Counted from the first letter of the stretch, positions 18,121 through 26,800 are shown. The stretch is 36,124 bases of DNA from Planctomycetota bacterium (GCA_003389325.1 QQVE01000032.1:1-36124), one strand, 5' to 3'. Translations and numbers: made by a program. The notes: generated from the sequence alone by a model not told the origin.

Positions 18121-18990
18121 TTATGGAATAGCAAGTTCGGCCAACAGGCGCTCCACGTCACTACGAGGGACCTTTGACCCCGGGCCATGTTTCGCGACAC
18201 GATCCAACGTTGCCCACGCAAGTCGAAGCGGCAACTCGGTGAAGGCCAGGTATCCTTTCGGGGCATGCGACCGGCGTAGTTCGTAAACGTATTGCTGAGC
18301 ACGGCGGAGGTCGGATCGAGCAAGGTCGAACACGACGTCGTGGTCTAGATCCACTGGCAGAAATCGTCTGCCACAACGGTCATCGTCGTCAGCGTCCTTG
18401 ACAATATTCACGAGTTGGAGCCCCTCGCCAAATGCGCGAGCATCTGAAAAGAGCTCTGCCCTACTCGATCGCAAGGGGATGCGGCGGACGAAAATCTCGG
18501 TGAGAAGCTCGCCAACGATGCCGGCCGCGTAATAGCAATAGAGTCGCAGGTCTGCCAGCGAGCGGAGTTCCCTGTCGCCAGCCGCGAGAAAGCGACACAT
18601 GCCGATGACCGTGCGACGCGTCTCACGAAGAATCAGACTTTGGACCCACTGGTCGCGGAGTAGCAAGTGCGAAATCACTTGCGGAGTTCGTTCGAGCAGT
18701 TCCTGGTAAGCGGGATTCGCACTCGGCTGGCGGACCGCCCACTCCTGAGCGAACTTGAAGGCTCGACTCACGTCGGGGTTTTCGAGAAGCGACGCGAATT
18801 CGTGAAGCGATGCTATCTGCTCTTCGGTGGTCAGGTTGTCGGCATCCTCGAGAGTGTCGGCTATACGCAGGACGAGGTACGCGAGCCCAACGTCAGTCTG
18901 TGTCGGCTCCGGGAGTAGTGGGATCGCCAGCGCGAAAGTACGACTGGTCTTTTCGAGAAGCTGCCCCAGTGCTGCCATCGAATGATCCAT
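18121..18990 (-). CDS. Squalene/phytoene synthase family, squalene-synthase-like head-to-head C30 synthase
   Basis: 289 aa from the ATG at 18990, where TSRTFALAIPLLP aligns with the family start. First Asp motif DTLED at 45-49 (LVLRIADTLEDAD), second NIVKDADDDD at 195-204, both binding prenyl diphosphate through Mg. Middle segments YLVLR..DTLED, YCYYAAGIVGELL and GEGLQLVNIVKD resemble squalene synthase more than staphylococcal CrtM as I recall them; the C-terminal membrane anchor of eukaryotic squalene synthase is absent. It condenses two farnesyl diphosphates to squalene or dehydrosqualene. First gene of the minus-strand crt operon, with a 225-bp upstream region (18991-19215) likely to hold the promoter. 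Phytoene synthesis (C40) is less likely given the CrtN/CrtP partners. Confidence 0.88.
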   Translation of the reverse strand: MDHSMAALGQLLEKTSRTFALAIPLLPEPTQTDVGLAYLVLRIADTLEDADNLTTEEQIASLHEFASLLENPDVSRAFKFAQEWAVRQPSANPAYQELLERTPQVISHLLLRDQWVQSLILRETRRTVIGMCRFLAAGDRELRSLADLRLYCYYAAGIVGELLTEIFVRRIPLRSSRAELFSDARAFGEGLQLVNIVKDADDDDRCGRRFLPVDLDHDVVFDLARSDLRRAQQYVYELRRSHAPKGYLAFTELPLRLAWATLDRVAKHGPGSKVPRSDVERLLAELAIP

Positions 18991-19215
18991 TTCCTGGCCA
19001 CCGGCCTGCCACCAAGTGCCACGCTTGCATGCCAAGCGGGTCTGGTCTCTCAGACATCTTAGCGTTCGAATCGCAATTGGCTACCAGCCGAGAGATCGCA
19101 CGCCAGGAAAATCTCCAGTTCAAGTGCGCATGGCGCGGCAAGAGGGTTCCGCGTCGAGTAGCCACTGGCGATACTTTGGATTCTCGCTACACCTTGATGC
19201 GAGCTTCTGCTCGTG

Positions 19216-20823
19216 TCACGGCGAGGTCGCCCGTCGATGCCGCAGAAGCCAGTCGATGGCTTCCGGAAGGATGGCCCCGACGGCCAAGGTATGGCCGTAG
19301 TCGGGCATGATCTTCAGCTCGCCCGGCATCCCTTCCGAGATAGCTTGTCGTGCGGATTCTTGAAGGCGTTTGGGCACAACGATGCCGTCCAGTTCCGGCG
19401 AGACGACCAGGATGGGCGCTGAATCCTGTGCTGGCTGAAATCTGCCGCCAGCGATGCAACAGGCCGCCGCGACGGTATCCGAGTTACCTCGGGCGAGTCC
19501 GGACGCGGCGCCAGCACCCATGGAGTGGCCGAGCACGTAGACTCGGTCCCGATCGATCGAATAGTCATTGCCCAGGGCGTCGATCAGTGCGTGCAACGTC
19601 TTGATGTCGCTGCCGAAGCTGTAGGTGAGGGGAGAGGCGACGATTAACCGCTTCTGGTCGGCGAGGCTCTTGATCAGGCCGGCGCCATATGCTTCGAAAA
19701 ACATGTTCTCATCGCCGCCCATGCCGTGGAGCACGACAAGCAACGGGGTGGGAGTTTCACCCGCGGCGCCCTTGGGCACATACAGCCGAAGCGGAATCTC
19801 ACGCGTGCCGACTTCGAGCACTCGCCAATAATCGCCCGGACGATTCCAATAAGGGTTTTTTCCCGACTCAAGTGCACTTGTCTCGGATGCCACGTCGGAC
19901 GCCAGCCGATTAAGGTCTGCCAGGAACTGAGCCGAGTTGTCTTCCGACGGATGATCGCTGAGTAGTCGATTCCGCGCGCGGCATATAGCCAGCGCTCGAG
20001 CCAGTTGCCCTTGGCGAACGTCCACTTGCTGCAGGCGCTTGTCGTTCGCCAGTTGCTGCTGGTCGAGCGCCGCGCCGTCGATGACGTGCACGCGCGCCAT
20101 CGCCACGCCATGGCCCTCGTCAGGCGCCAACTCGATGCGATAAAGCCCAGGGGCAAGCCGGTCGGCCGCGGGCTCCAACAACACTCGGATATCGATGGTA
20201 CTCCCCTTTCCCAGCGGCACAGCGACGGAACGCTCCATGGCGATCCGATCCTGAGGGCCTACCAGACGGAGCCGAAGGTCGGATGTCGTTGGATCGTGAG
20301 CCGGCCAGTCGTATATCGACGTGACGCGGCAAACCACTTGCTGCGGTGTGTTGGCAAGCAACACGGGAGGGTCGACAATCACTCTTAGCGAGAGGATGCC
20401 ACGCTCGGACGGTTTGCGCTCTTCAGGTTCGAGCGACTCCGTGAGAGAATCAATCCTGCGAATCGCCTCGGCATTGCTTCCCAGAAAGAAGGCCTGCGTA
20501 GCCTGATCGAAGCCCTTATTGATTCGCGCGACCTCTTCCGGTGGCAGCGGGCGGCAAAAAAAGGCCTGCTCGAGTCGCAGGTAGGCAGCAGCCAAGTCTG
20601 CGCGAGTGATGGCCGGCCTGGACGGCTGGGGAGATGTGCTGCTCGTCGCCGGTGTTGCTGCGCCAGGTGCCTGCTCGGCAAACGCCACGTGCGACGGCAA
20701 CCCGCCCAAGAGGGCTACGATCAATCCGCACACCGTAGCGCGCTCTGCCCCGTGGCGGAACCAAACGGTGTAGCATGAGCTCTCGTGTCGCGGCACGGCG
20801 GCCTCGGTCTGGTAGCTCGACAT
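19216..20823 (-). CDS. Secreted esterase, polyhydroxybutyrate-depolymerase/LpqC-like alpha/beta hydrolase
   Basis: 535 aa from the ATG at 20823 with AGGAGAGG directly upstream. The N-terminus has a long leader of about 30 residues before a hydrophobic stretch (VCGLIVALLGGL) and an AFA-E cleavage site. The region to about residue 330 is a beta-rich and helical domain without a named family. The hydrolase domain fills the last about 200 residues: VVLHGMGGDE oxyanion loop, GHSMG with Ser434, Asp479 in PELDG, His511 in YGHT. It should act on an ester in the periplasm or outside. Same strand as the crt operon but 225 bp away; no evidence of a shared transcript. Confidence 0.85.
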   Translation of the reverse strand: MSSYQTEAAVPRHESSCYTVWFRHGAERATVCGLIVALLGGLPSHVAFAEQAPGAATPATSSTSPQPSRPAITRADLAAAYLRLEQAFFCRPLPPEEVARINKGFDQATQAFFLGSNAEAIRRIDSLTESLEPEERKPSERGILSLRVIVDPPVLLANTPQQVVCRVTSIYDWPAHDPTTSDLRLRLVGPQDRIAMERSVAVPLGKGSTIDIRVLLEPAADRLAPGLYRIELAPDEGHGVAMARVHVIDGAALDQQQLANDKRLQQVDVRQGQLARALAICRARNRLLSDHPSEDNSAQFLADLNRLASDVASETSALESGKNPYWNRPGDYWRVLEVGTREIPLRLYVPKGAAGETPTPLLVVLHGMGGDENMFFEAYGAGLIKSLADQKRLIVASPLTYSFGSDIKTLHALIDALGNDYSIDRDRVYVLGHSMGAGAASGLARGNSDTVAAACCIAGGRFQPAQDSAPILVVSPELDGIVVPKRLQESARQAISEGMPGELKIMPDYGHTLAVGAILPEAIDWLLRHRRATSP

Positions 20824-21214
20824 TTTCCTCTCCTGGGAGGCTGGGTGCCGGGTGTGTTTGATCCCACCGAACCGCAGGCGCTCACCACGGCCGGGCATCG
20901 ATTCAAGCATCTGACCACATTGGATTAAATGGTGGCACAGATGTCATCGAGTGGCAAGTAGACGTTGCTAGCCCAGGGAGAACGGCGGGATAAGCAACCA
21001 TTGTCTCGATCAGGGACGCGATCCGGTTGCCCCATTCGTTCCAAAAGTCGAGGTGGGGCTCACGTGCGACCGACCTTCATGAGTTCAAGGCGTACGGATG
21101 CGATCGAGGGCTATCGTTGCGCGCGACACGGCCGTTCCCGGCGTGCAGTCTTTCCCGATCTGAAGCTGCCGCATAGGATGGTACGAACTCTCCAATCCAT
21201 CTGAGGGGCTCGCA
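20824..21214. other. Divergent intergenic region, no supported gene
   Basis: 391 bp between the esterase start (-) and the PQQ-propeller gene start (+). It must carry promoters for both. Open frames here are short and Arg/Ser-rich and look like shadows. No repeat or stem-loop stood out. Confidence 0.5.
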
Positions 21215-22516
21215 ATGAAGACGATCGTCCTGAACGCGATTGTCGTTCTGTCTACCATCTCCCCGCTTTGTGCAGGTGAATGGGATCGCTTTCGCGGCCC
21301 GAACGGATCGGGCATCATGGACGGCCAGGCGCCCCCATGGCAATGGTCTTCTGAGAAGAACTTGAAATGGAAAGCGCCGCTGCCCGGGAAGGGCTCTTCG
21401 TCGCCGATCGTTTCCGGCGATCGGATCTTCGTGACATGCTACACCGGCTACGGACTGGACCTGAAGCGGCCGGGAAATCCCGAAGATCTGGTCCGGCATC
21501 TGATCGCCCTGGATCGCAGCACAGGCCAGGAAGTCTGGCGTGCTTCAATCGCGTCGTCCGCAGAAGAAGATCCTTACAAAGGCTTTATCACCCAGCACGG
21601 ATATGCCAGCAGCACGCCCGTTACAGACGGGAGCAACGTCTTCGTGCTTCTTGGCAAATCAGGGCTCTTCGCATTCGATCGCGAGGGCAAGCAGCTTTGG
21701 CACACGGAGTTGGGAACGGAATCCGATCCGGCCAAGTGGGGAGATGGTTCGAGCCCCATCATTTTCGGCGATCTCGTCATCGTCGACGCGGGCGTTCTCG
21801 GCAACCGGTTCGTGGGCGTCGAGAAGTCAACGGGCCAGATCGCCTGGTCGGTCGAAGATCCTTCATTTACCAACTGCTGGGCAACGCCGACGCCAGTGCG
21901 AGTAGGTGGTTCAGACCAGATTCTGTTTCATGTGCCGAAGAAGGTGATGGCGGTCGATCCGACCACAGGAAGCATGATTTGGACGGCCGCGTCGCCGCTG
22001 GATGACGCCGCCTGTGGAAGCATTGTCACCAAGGACGGCAACGCTTATCTGATGGGCAGCCGAGCAGGCCACGCCTTGGCGATCAAGTGTGGCGGCGAAG
22101 GTGATGTATCGTCGACCAACAAACTCTGGCAGACCCGAGTGCAGGCAGGAATCAGCACGCCTGTTATCGTGGGCGACAATCTTTACTGGGCAAACGGCGG
22201 CATCTTCTTTGCCGCACGCCTTTCAACCGGCGAATATGTGTACAAGCAGCGATTGCCTCGACTCGGTGGACCAACGGGTGGTTTTCCGAATGCTGACTAC
22301 TCTTCGCCGATCGTCGTGGGCGGCAACATCATCTTGTTCACCCGGAACGGCGAAAGCTACGTCGTTAAGCCCGGCGACGAGTTTCAGCTCGTCGCCCACA
22401 ACCCGGCATTTGAAGGCGATGCGAGCGCGTTCAGTGCAACTCCGGCTGCGAGCGACGGCGAGTTGTTTGTCAGATCGGAAAGCAACGTCTACTGCATCGG
22501 CAAACCATCGAAATAG
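21215..22516 (+). CDS. Secreted PQQ-like beta-propeller repeat protein
   Basis: 433 aa with GAGGGG about 6 nt before the ATG. Signal peptide about 1-19 (TIVLNAIVVLSTISPLCAG). The first mature residues, EWDRFRGPNGSG, are typical of planctomycete PQQ-propeller proteins. Repeats of about 40-50 residues carry the blade pattern (ALDRSTGQEVWRAS, AFDREGKQLWHTEL, GVEKSTGQIAWSV, AVDPTTGSMIWTA), probably seven or eight blades, resembling BamB and PQQ dehydrogenases. No dehydrogenase catalytic domain or haem motif, so PQQ need not be bound. Stands alone; function unknown, perhaps a scaffold or binding protein outside the membrane. Confidence 0.87.
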   Translation: MKTIVLNAIVVLSTISPLCAGEWDRFRGPNGSGIMDGQAPPWQWSSEKNLKWKAPLPGKGSSSPIVSGDRIFVTCYTGYGLDLKRPGNPEDLVRHLIALDRSTGQEVWRASIASSAEEDPYKGFITQHGYASSTPVTDGSNVFVLLGKSGLFAFDREGKQLWHTELGTESDPAKWGDGSSPIIFGDLVIVDAGVLGNRFVGVEKSTGQIAWSVEDPSFTNCWATPTPVRVGGSDQILFHVPKKVMAVDPTTGSMIWTAASPLDDAACGSIVTKDGNAYLMGSRAGHALAIKCGGEGDVSSTNKLWQTRVQAGISTPVIVGDNLYWANGGIFFAARLSTGEYVYKQRLPRLGGPTGGFPNADYSSPIVVGGNIILFTRNGESYVVKPGDEFQLVAHNPAFEGDASAFSATPAASDGELFVRSESNVYCIGKPSK

Positions 22517-22662
22517 GCGAGCTTTGTTGTCGAACCGCGGCCATCAAAGTGCCTCTAGATTCTTGCTGCGCGAAGAAGTGATCATCGCGCGAAGCTAACG
22601 GCGCGGACCTGGGCCCCCTGCCAAAGCTCCGTCACTGGCGCAGCCCGGTGTCTCCGCTGGCC

Positions 22663-23112
22663 TTAGGGTGGTCCCGCCGCGAACAAACGGTTGCATTCAT
22701 GTTGCAGCACGCCTTCCACGATCGTGCATTGCGCTCCCGGACTGCGGCGGACGATCTCCTCGGCGAGGACGTCGATCTGCCGCCAACCGCGTGCTTGCAG
22801 AAACCGGATCGATGTTCCAAAGACCACGATCTGAATGCCGCTCCAGAGAACCGCTGCCATGCACATGGGGCAGGGTTCGGCCGTTGTATAGAGTGCAAAC
22901 TCGCTGCCATCGACCCTTTGGCCGGACCGAAACAGCGCGTTGACGGCATCCATCTCGCCATGCCAGGTGGGGTTGATGGTGGTCTTGTTCCAGCCCTCGG
23001 CCGCGATGTCGCCGCTCTCCCTGCGAACGATGACCGAGCCGAACGGTAGCTGTGGTGCGTTTTTCGTCAACGCAATCGCGCGCCTCATGTAGCGTTCGTG
23101 TTCGAGTTGCAT
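22663..23112 (-). CDS. Nucleoside/nucleobase deaminase (cytidine deaminase-like fold)
   Basis: 149 aa zinc deaminase. The metal site is complete: H51-G-E53 (WHGEMDA), where E53 is the proton shuttle, and the PCxxC motif at 80-84 (EPCPMCMAA) giving Cys81 and Cys84. Length and motif style fit the TadA/guanine deaminase/CodA group. The C-terminus (about 100-149) is longer than a minimal TadA core. tRNA adenosine deaminase is not favoured because the gene is the last of a five-gene metabolic operon, 12 bp after a membrane protein. GAGGT lies about 9 nt before the start. Substrate uncertain: guanine, cytosine or a pterin-like compound are all possible. Confidence 0.85.
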   Translation of the reverse strand: MQLEHERYMRRAIALTKNAPQLPFGSVIVRRESGDIAAEGWNKTTINPTWHGEMDAVNALFRSGQRVDGSEFALYTTAEPCPMCMAAVLWSGIQIVVFGTSIRFLQARGWRQIDVLAEEIVRRSPGAQCTIVEGVLQHECNRLFAAGPP

Positions 23113-23124
23113 GATCGTGTGACC

Positions 23125-23574
23125 TCAGCCAAACGAGGACATCGCCATCCACAACACGAGCAGCGCACGCAAACTCCAGGCCGTGGTCCTGATCCAGTTT
23201 GTCCAGACGAGTCGCTCGTGCACACGTGGATCGAAGCCCCGAGATAGCGCCTTGTGACACGGCACTTGGAGTAGCGCAGTGGATATCCAGATGGCGGCCA
23301 GCAGAACGAGACCTACCCATAGTTGCCAAACGGAGACTCCCCTTGGCGAGAACCCGAACAAGAGCAAGGCAGTGCCACCTTCCACGAGCATCGGTAGGGC
23401 AACCACCCAGGTGGTTCGTTGCGTGTGCCGCTGCGCATAGCCTTGAAAGTCGGCACTTTCGGCGTTGGCGAATAGCGGGTAGTGCACGACTTGGACGAAC
23501 CAAATCACCCCCAGGATGCACAGGGTGGCTGCGACGTGGGAGAGGAGCAGCAGTTGAGGAAGCGCTTCGTTCAT
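23125..23574 (-). CDS. Four-helix integral membrane protein of unknown function
   Basis: 149 aa from the ATG at 23574, whose first base is the last base of the upstream TGA (TGATG), so it is translationally coupled to the FAD oxidoreductase. Four hydrophobic segments: about 8-31 (LLLLSHVAATLCILGVIWFV), 56-76, 82-105 and 125-146. A conserved-looking loop VVHYPLFANAESADFQGYAQRHTQR follows helix 1, and its His and Arg residues could bind a ligand or metal. No named family recognised. Position in the operon suggests a role with the flavoprotein. Confidence 0.75.
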   Translation of the reverse strand: MNEALPQLLLLSHVAATLCILGVIWFVQVVHYPLFANAESADFQGYAQRHTQRTTWVVALPMLVEGGTALLLFGFSPRGVSVWQLWVGLVLLAAIWISTALLQVPCHKALSRGFDPRVHERLVWTNWIRTTAWSLRALLVLWMAMSSFG

Positions 23575-24812
23575 CAAAGATCATCCAGCACGGCTTCCGC
23601 CGCCCGTCGGCCCGAGACCATCGCCCCCTGGATCGAGGCATTGTCTCGATGGTCGCCACAAACATAGAGACCCGGCTGCCAGCGAACCGGGCGCCTGGGC
23701 GGTTCGAGCGCCGGCGGGAACAGCCTCGGCAACGCGTAGGGAATGCGGTAGGTACGCAGGTGGTGCCATTCCATGACCTCTTGGCCGAACCACTCCCTCA
23801 TCTGCCGGCGAACCTCGGACAGCAGTCGGTCGGAGTCATCTGTTACGCCCAGCACGGTCGTGGACACGAGGCTCGCATCGCCTGGGCCGTAAGAGGCAGC
23901 GACGCGCGTCGGAACGCAAAGGTTGTTGACCGGTCCTTCACGATCCCCGTTGAGCACCAAGATGGGTTGTTCGATCGGGGGGCGCGGCGCGGAGAAATAG
24001 AGGCAAGTCACGCTTTGGCCGCCGGATGCGGTCGCCTGTCCAAGCAGCCGCGTGGCAACTTTACCGTCGGTCGCCACGACAACAGCCCGAGCGCGGAGTT
24101 GTTCGCCCGACTCAAGGGTCACCGACCCCGCTTGGACGCGCGTAGCACGTGCGGCGAGACGAATGCTGCCTGGCGGCAGACGTGCCGCCAGTTGTCGCGG
24201 GATGGCTTCCATGCCCCCCGCGGGAAGACAAGCACGACCCAGCGAGAACATGCGGAATACGAACTCAAACATTCGGCTGGACGTCTGCAACTGAGGATCG
24301 AGGAAGATCCCGCCCAAGAATGGGCGAAAGAAGCGATCGATGATGGATGGCGAGAAGCCGAAGTCTTGCAACGCTCGGGCTGTGGTCGTTTCAGGTTCGC
24401 GAAATCGGTCCTCGACGGTGCCTTGCAACACACGGGACCGCAGTCGCGCCACGCGCAGCTTGTCGGCCAGTGAGCCAATCGGGGAGCACACCGATCGCGC
24501 AGCGGCAAACGGCCTCCGCCAGGGATCTGCGATCGAATGGAAGCGGCCTCCGTGCCGAATCAAGGCGCCAGGCAGGAAGGCCCGCAGTTGCAGCGCTTCG
24601 TAATCAAGCGTGCGTTTCGCCTCGGGGTAGCTGGTCAGAAAGACTTGAAACCCACGGTCGAGTTGGAATCCCGAAACGGTGTCCGTGCGGATTCGCCCGC
24701 CGACGCTGTCGCACGCTTCGAGCAGCAGAAAGCCGGCGCCGGCTTTGTGCAGCTCAAGCCCGCAACAAAGGCCGGCCAGGCCACCGCCGATGATTAGCAC
24801 GTCGTGCGTCAC
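23574..24812 (-). CDS. FAD-dependent oxidoreductase, amine oxidase/protoporphyrinogen oxidase-like
   Basis: 412 aa from a GTG at 24812, 4 bp after the SRPBCC gene stop. The N-terminal dinucleotide fold is VLIIGGGLAGLCCGLEL, followed by the GGR motif (DSVGGRIRTD), and the C-terminal FAD motif is LYVCGDHRDNASIQGAMVSGRRAAEA. The substrate domain has GFQLDRGFQVFLTSYPEA. It belongs to the large flavin amine oxidase/phytoene desaturase-related class; it is not close to the CrtN/CrtP pair nearby and lacks their FDxGPT segment. The substrate is unknown. Related genes often sit beside photolyases and SRPBCC proteins in light-induced clusters, so a photo-oxidative role is possible. Confidence 0.85.
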   Translation of the reverse strand: MTHDVLIIGGGLAGLCCGLELHKAGAGFLLLEACDSVGGRIRTDTVSGFQLDRGFQVFLTSYPEAKRTLDYEALQLRAFLPGALIRHGGRFHSIADPWRRPFAAARSVCSPIGSLADKLRVARLRSRVLQGTVEDRFREPETTTARALQDFGFSPSIIDRFFRPFLGGIFLDPQLQTSSRMFEFVFRMFSLGRACLPAGGMEAIPRQLAARLPPGSIRLAARATRVQAGSVTLESGEQLRARAVVVATDGKVATRLLGQATASGGQSVTCLYFSAPRPPIEQPILVLNGDREGPVNNLCVPTRVAASYGPGDASLVSTTVLGVTDDSDRLLSEVRRQMREWFGQEVMEWHHLRTYRIPYALPRLFPPALEPPRRPVRWQPGLYVCGDHRDNASIQGAMVSGRRAAEAVLDDL

Positions 24813-24816
24813 TTTT

Positions 24817-25755
24817 TTATGGCGAAGGAGAGGGTTGCGAGGACCACGGTTTCTGTTTGCTGCACGACTCGATCAGTCGCTGCGTCGTCTGATGTCGAAA
24901 GGCAAACATCCGCTCGAGCTTGCGGCGAATCAGCCAGCCGCCCAACAGGGCACCGATCCATCCCAGCGGGGCCTGATACTCGACCTCGTCCCGCAAGATC
25001 GTGCCCCCGCGACCGTCGTCGATAAATCGATGGCGATGATACCAGAAGGCAAAGGGCCCGGATTCCTGGCGGTCGGCAAACAGGTGGGGTGGATCGTATT
25101 CGGTGTGGACGGCGACCCAGCGAACGGGAAACACGGCCACGCGCCCCCGCAGCACGACCTTGCTGCCAGGCTGAAGAGAGCCGGACGATTCGGCGACCTC
25201 CATTTTCTCCCACGGTGGAATTAAGCTTCGCAGTGCCTCGGGGCTCTCGTGAAAGCGAAACACCACTTCAGGCGAAGCGTCGATTCTGATTTCCTTGACA
25301 TAGCGCCTCCGCAATGGATTCGCAAGCGTGCCGCCCGCCCGGTGCCTCGCCGCATCCCGTAGGATCATGATGAATGGAATCCACCAAATCAGATCGTTGG
25401 TTAGGATCGTAAGTCCGAAGAGCGGTGGAAATGCCCCTCGCAGCAGCGCGACGCCGAAGCCGAGAGGGCCAAAGATCTTTCCCAGCAACCCGACGAGCAC
25501 GATGGGCCAATGTGTGCGGGAGTCGCCGGCGGCGACGAGATACCCGATGCCGTAGACGCCAACGATCATCCCCACGCACTGCCAGATCTCCGGATAGTTG
25601 ATCCGTTGGATGCCGACGAAATCAAACAGCCAGTGAGGAAACACGATGGTAAGCGCGCCCCACAACAGGTTGTAGACTCCGGCGGCTACGAGCCACCAGC
25701 GCGCCCAGCCAGGCGGTCTTGTTGATTGGGAGCTAGCGTCCACCGGGCACCTCAC
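24817..25755 (-). CDS. Membrane protein fused to a SRPBCC (START-like) domain
   Basis: 312 aa from GTG at 25755. Residues about 18-135 contain four hydrophobic helices (WWLVAAGVYNLLWGALTIVF; CVGMIVGVYGIGYLVAA; IVLVGLLGKIFGPLGFGVALL; DLIWWIPFIMILRDAA). From about residue 150 there is a SRPBCC ligand-binding domain: YVKEIRIDASPEVVFRFHESPE, LIPPWEKME, GSKVVLRGRV, FWYHRHRFIDDGRGGTILRDEVEYQAPLG, ending in a helix. SRPBCC domains bind hydrophobic molecules such as lipids or polyketides. The same combination is known to me only as separate proteins, so the fusion may place a lipid-binding cup at the membrane. It lies 27 bp after the SDR gene and 4 bp before the FAD gene. Confidence 0.82.
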   Translation of the reverse strand: MRCPVDASSQSTRPPGWARWWLVAAGVYNLLWGALTIVFPHWLFDFVGIQRINYPEIWQCVGMIVGVYGIGYLVAAGDSRTHWPIVLVGLLGKIFGPLGFGVALLRGAFPPLFGLTILTNDLIWWIPFIMILRDAARHRAGGTLANPLRRRYVKEIRIDASPEVVFRFHESPEALRSLIPPWEKMEVAESSGSLQPGSKVVLRGRVAVFPVRWVAVHTEYDPPHLFADRQESGPFAFWYHRHRFIDDGRGGTILRDEVEYQAPLGWIGALLGGWLIRRKLERMFAFRHQTTQRLIESCSKQKPWSSQPSPSP

Positions 25756-25782
25756 GATCCAACGTTCGCGACAGAATCAAAA

Positions 25783-26529
25783 TCAGTCTCTTGCATCGCG
25801 CCTCAAGGTACTCAAACCGCCGTCGATACCGAAGACCTGCCCGGTGGCCCAGTCGTTTTCTGGATCCAACAGCCACACGATGAGCGAGGCGACGTCTCGC
25901 GCGGTGCCCAGCCGGCCGATGGGATGCATCGAACGCGATGTCTGCTCAGACTGCGGTCGGTTCCAGATTCTTTCGGTCAATGGAGTCTGGACGAGACCGG
26001 GGGCGACCGCGTTCACGCGGATGCCGCGACCCGCGTAGGAAGCCGCCGCGGAGCGCATCAAGCCGACGATGCCCGCTTTGGCCGCGGCGATGGCTTCGTG
26101 ATTGGGCAGTCCTACCGTGGCCGCCGCCGAGGCGATCAAAACGATCGATCCGCCGTTTTTCGACATGGCCCGGCACCCCGCGCGGACTGTCGCGAAAGCC
26201 GAGGTGAGGTTCGTCGCGAGCGTCTCCTGCCACTCTTCGGACGTCGTTAAGTGCGCCGGCTTCAGAAGGATGGACCCGACGCAATTTACGACACCGTCGA
26301 GTCGTCCGAACTCGTCGGCGGCGTCCCCCACGCACTTGTCGACCTCGCCGATCGAACGGCAGTCTGCAGTTTGCTGCCGGGCGTTCAGTTCTTCAGCGAG
26401 CGTGGCCAGCCGGTTGGGATCGCGTCCGACAAGCGTCACGTCAGCGCCCGCCCGGCGCAGGATCCGCGCGACTTCGGCACCGATTCCGCCGGTGGCGCCA
26501 AGAATCAGGAAATGACGCTCGGTAAACAT
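25783..26529 (-). CDS. Short-chain dehydrogenase/reductase with atypical active site
   Basis: 248 aa from the ATG at 26529, with AAGGAT upstream. Classical SDR layout: cofactor motif GATGGIG (11-17), VNCVGS around 81-85 in place of NNAG, catalytic Ser at about 134 (LIASAAA), Lys151, then RVNAVAPGLVQTP and the C-terminal WATGQVFGIDGG. The catalytic Tyr, expected four residues before Lys151, is Ile147 (codon ATC) in NHEAIAAAKAG. Either catalysis differs or the protein acts without reductase chemistry. First gene of the minus-strand operon running to the deaminase. Substrate unknown. Confidence 0.85.
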   Translation of the reverse strand: MFTERHFLILGATGGIGAEVARILRRAGADVTLVGRDPNRLATLAEELNARQQTADCRSIGEVDKCVGDAADEFGRLDGVVNCVGSILLKPAHLTTSEEWQETLATNLTSAFATVRAGCRAMSKNGGSIVLIASAAATVGLPNHEAIAAAKAGIVGLMRSAAASYAGRGIRVNAVAPGLVQTPLTERIWNRPQSEQTSRSMHPIGRLGTARDVASLIVWLLDPENDWATGQVFGIDGGLSTLRRDARD

Positions 26530-26599
26530 GGTCAACGTATCCTTGTCCTGGACATTTTCTACCCGGCGGCAAGCGCGTCGAAGCCCACTTTGCCGATCG

Positions 26600-26800
26600 C
26601 TAGTTCAACCAACATTCCGGAAGCTGGGCCTCGCCGGCCGCGCGGGCCAGCTTTGACGTGGCAGCGGCGAGATCTTCCTGCAGGCGGAGCCACGGAAGGA
26701 CAATCACGAAGACGATCTCATCTCCATTCGGCGAGCCGTCGGGCCCCGCCGGTGGATGCCAAAGACCGCTTCGAACGCAACTGGCGTTTAATCGATGCAT
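26600..26800 (-). CDS. Small hypothetical protein
   Basis: 66 aa. Composition is protein-like and G+C is high at third codon positions in its second half. GAAGG lies about 4 nt before the ATG. The central stretch GDEIVFVIVLPWLRLQED is followed by an amphipathic Ala/Leu-rich helix ending in LPECWLN. No family recognised. Position between the ferritin-like gene and the SDR, same strand, suggests membership of the same transcription unit. It could still be a chance frame. Confidence 0.45.
   Translation of the reverse strand: MHRLNASCVRSGLWHPPAGPDGSPNGDEIVFVIVLPWLRLQEDLAAATSKLARAAGEAQLPECWLN

Noticed and set aside
23574..24812. HpnE-type squalene desaturase
   Set aside because: The FAD protein is closer to the general amine oxidase/protoporphyrinogen oxidase class and is not next to HpnC or HpnD.
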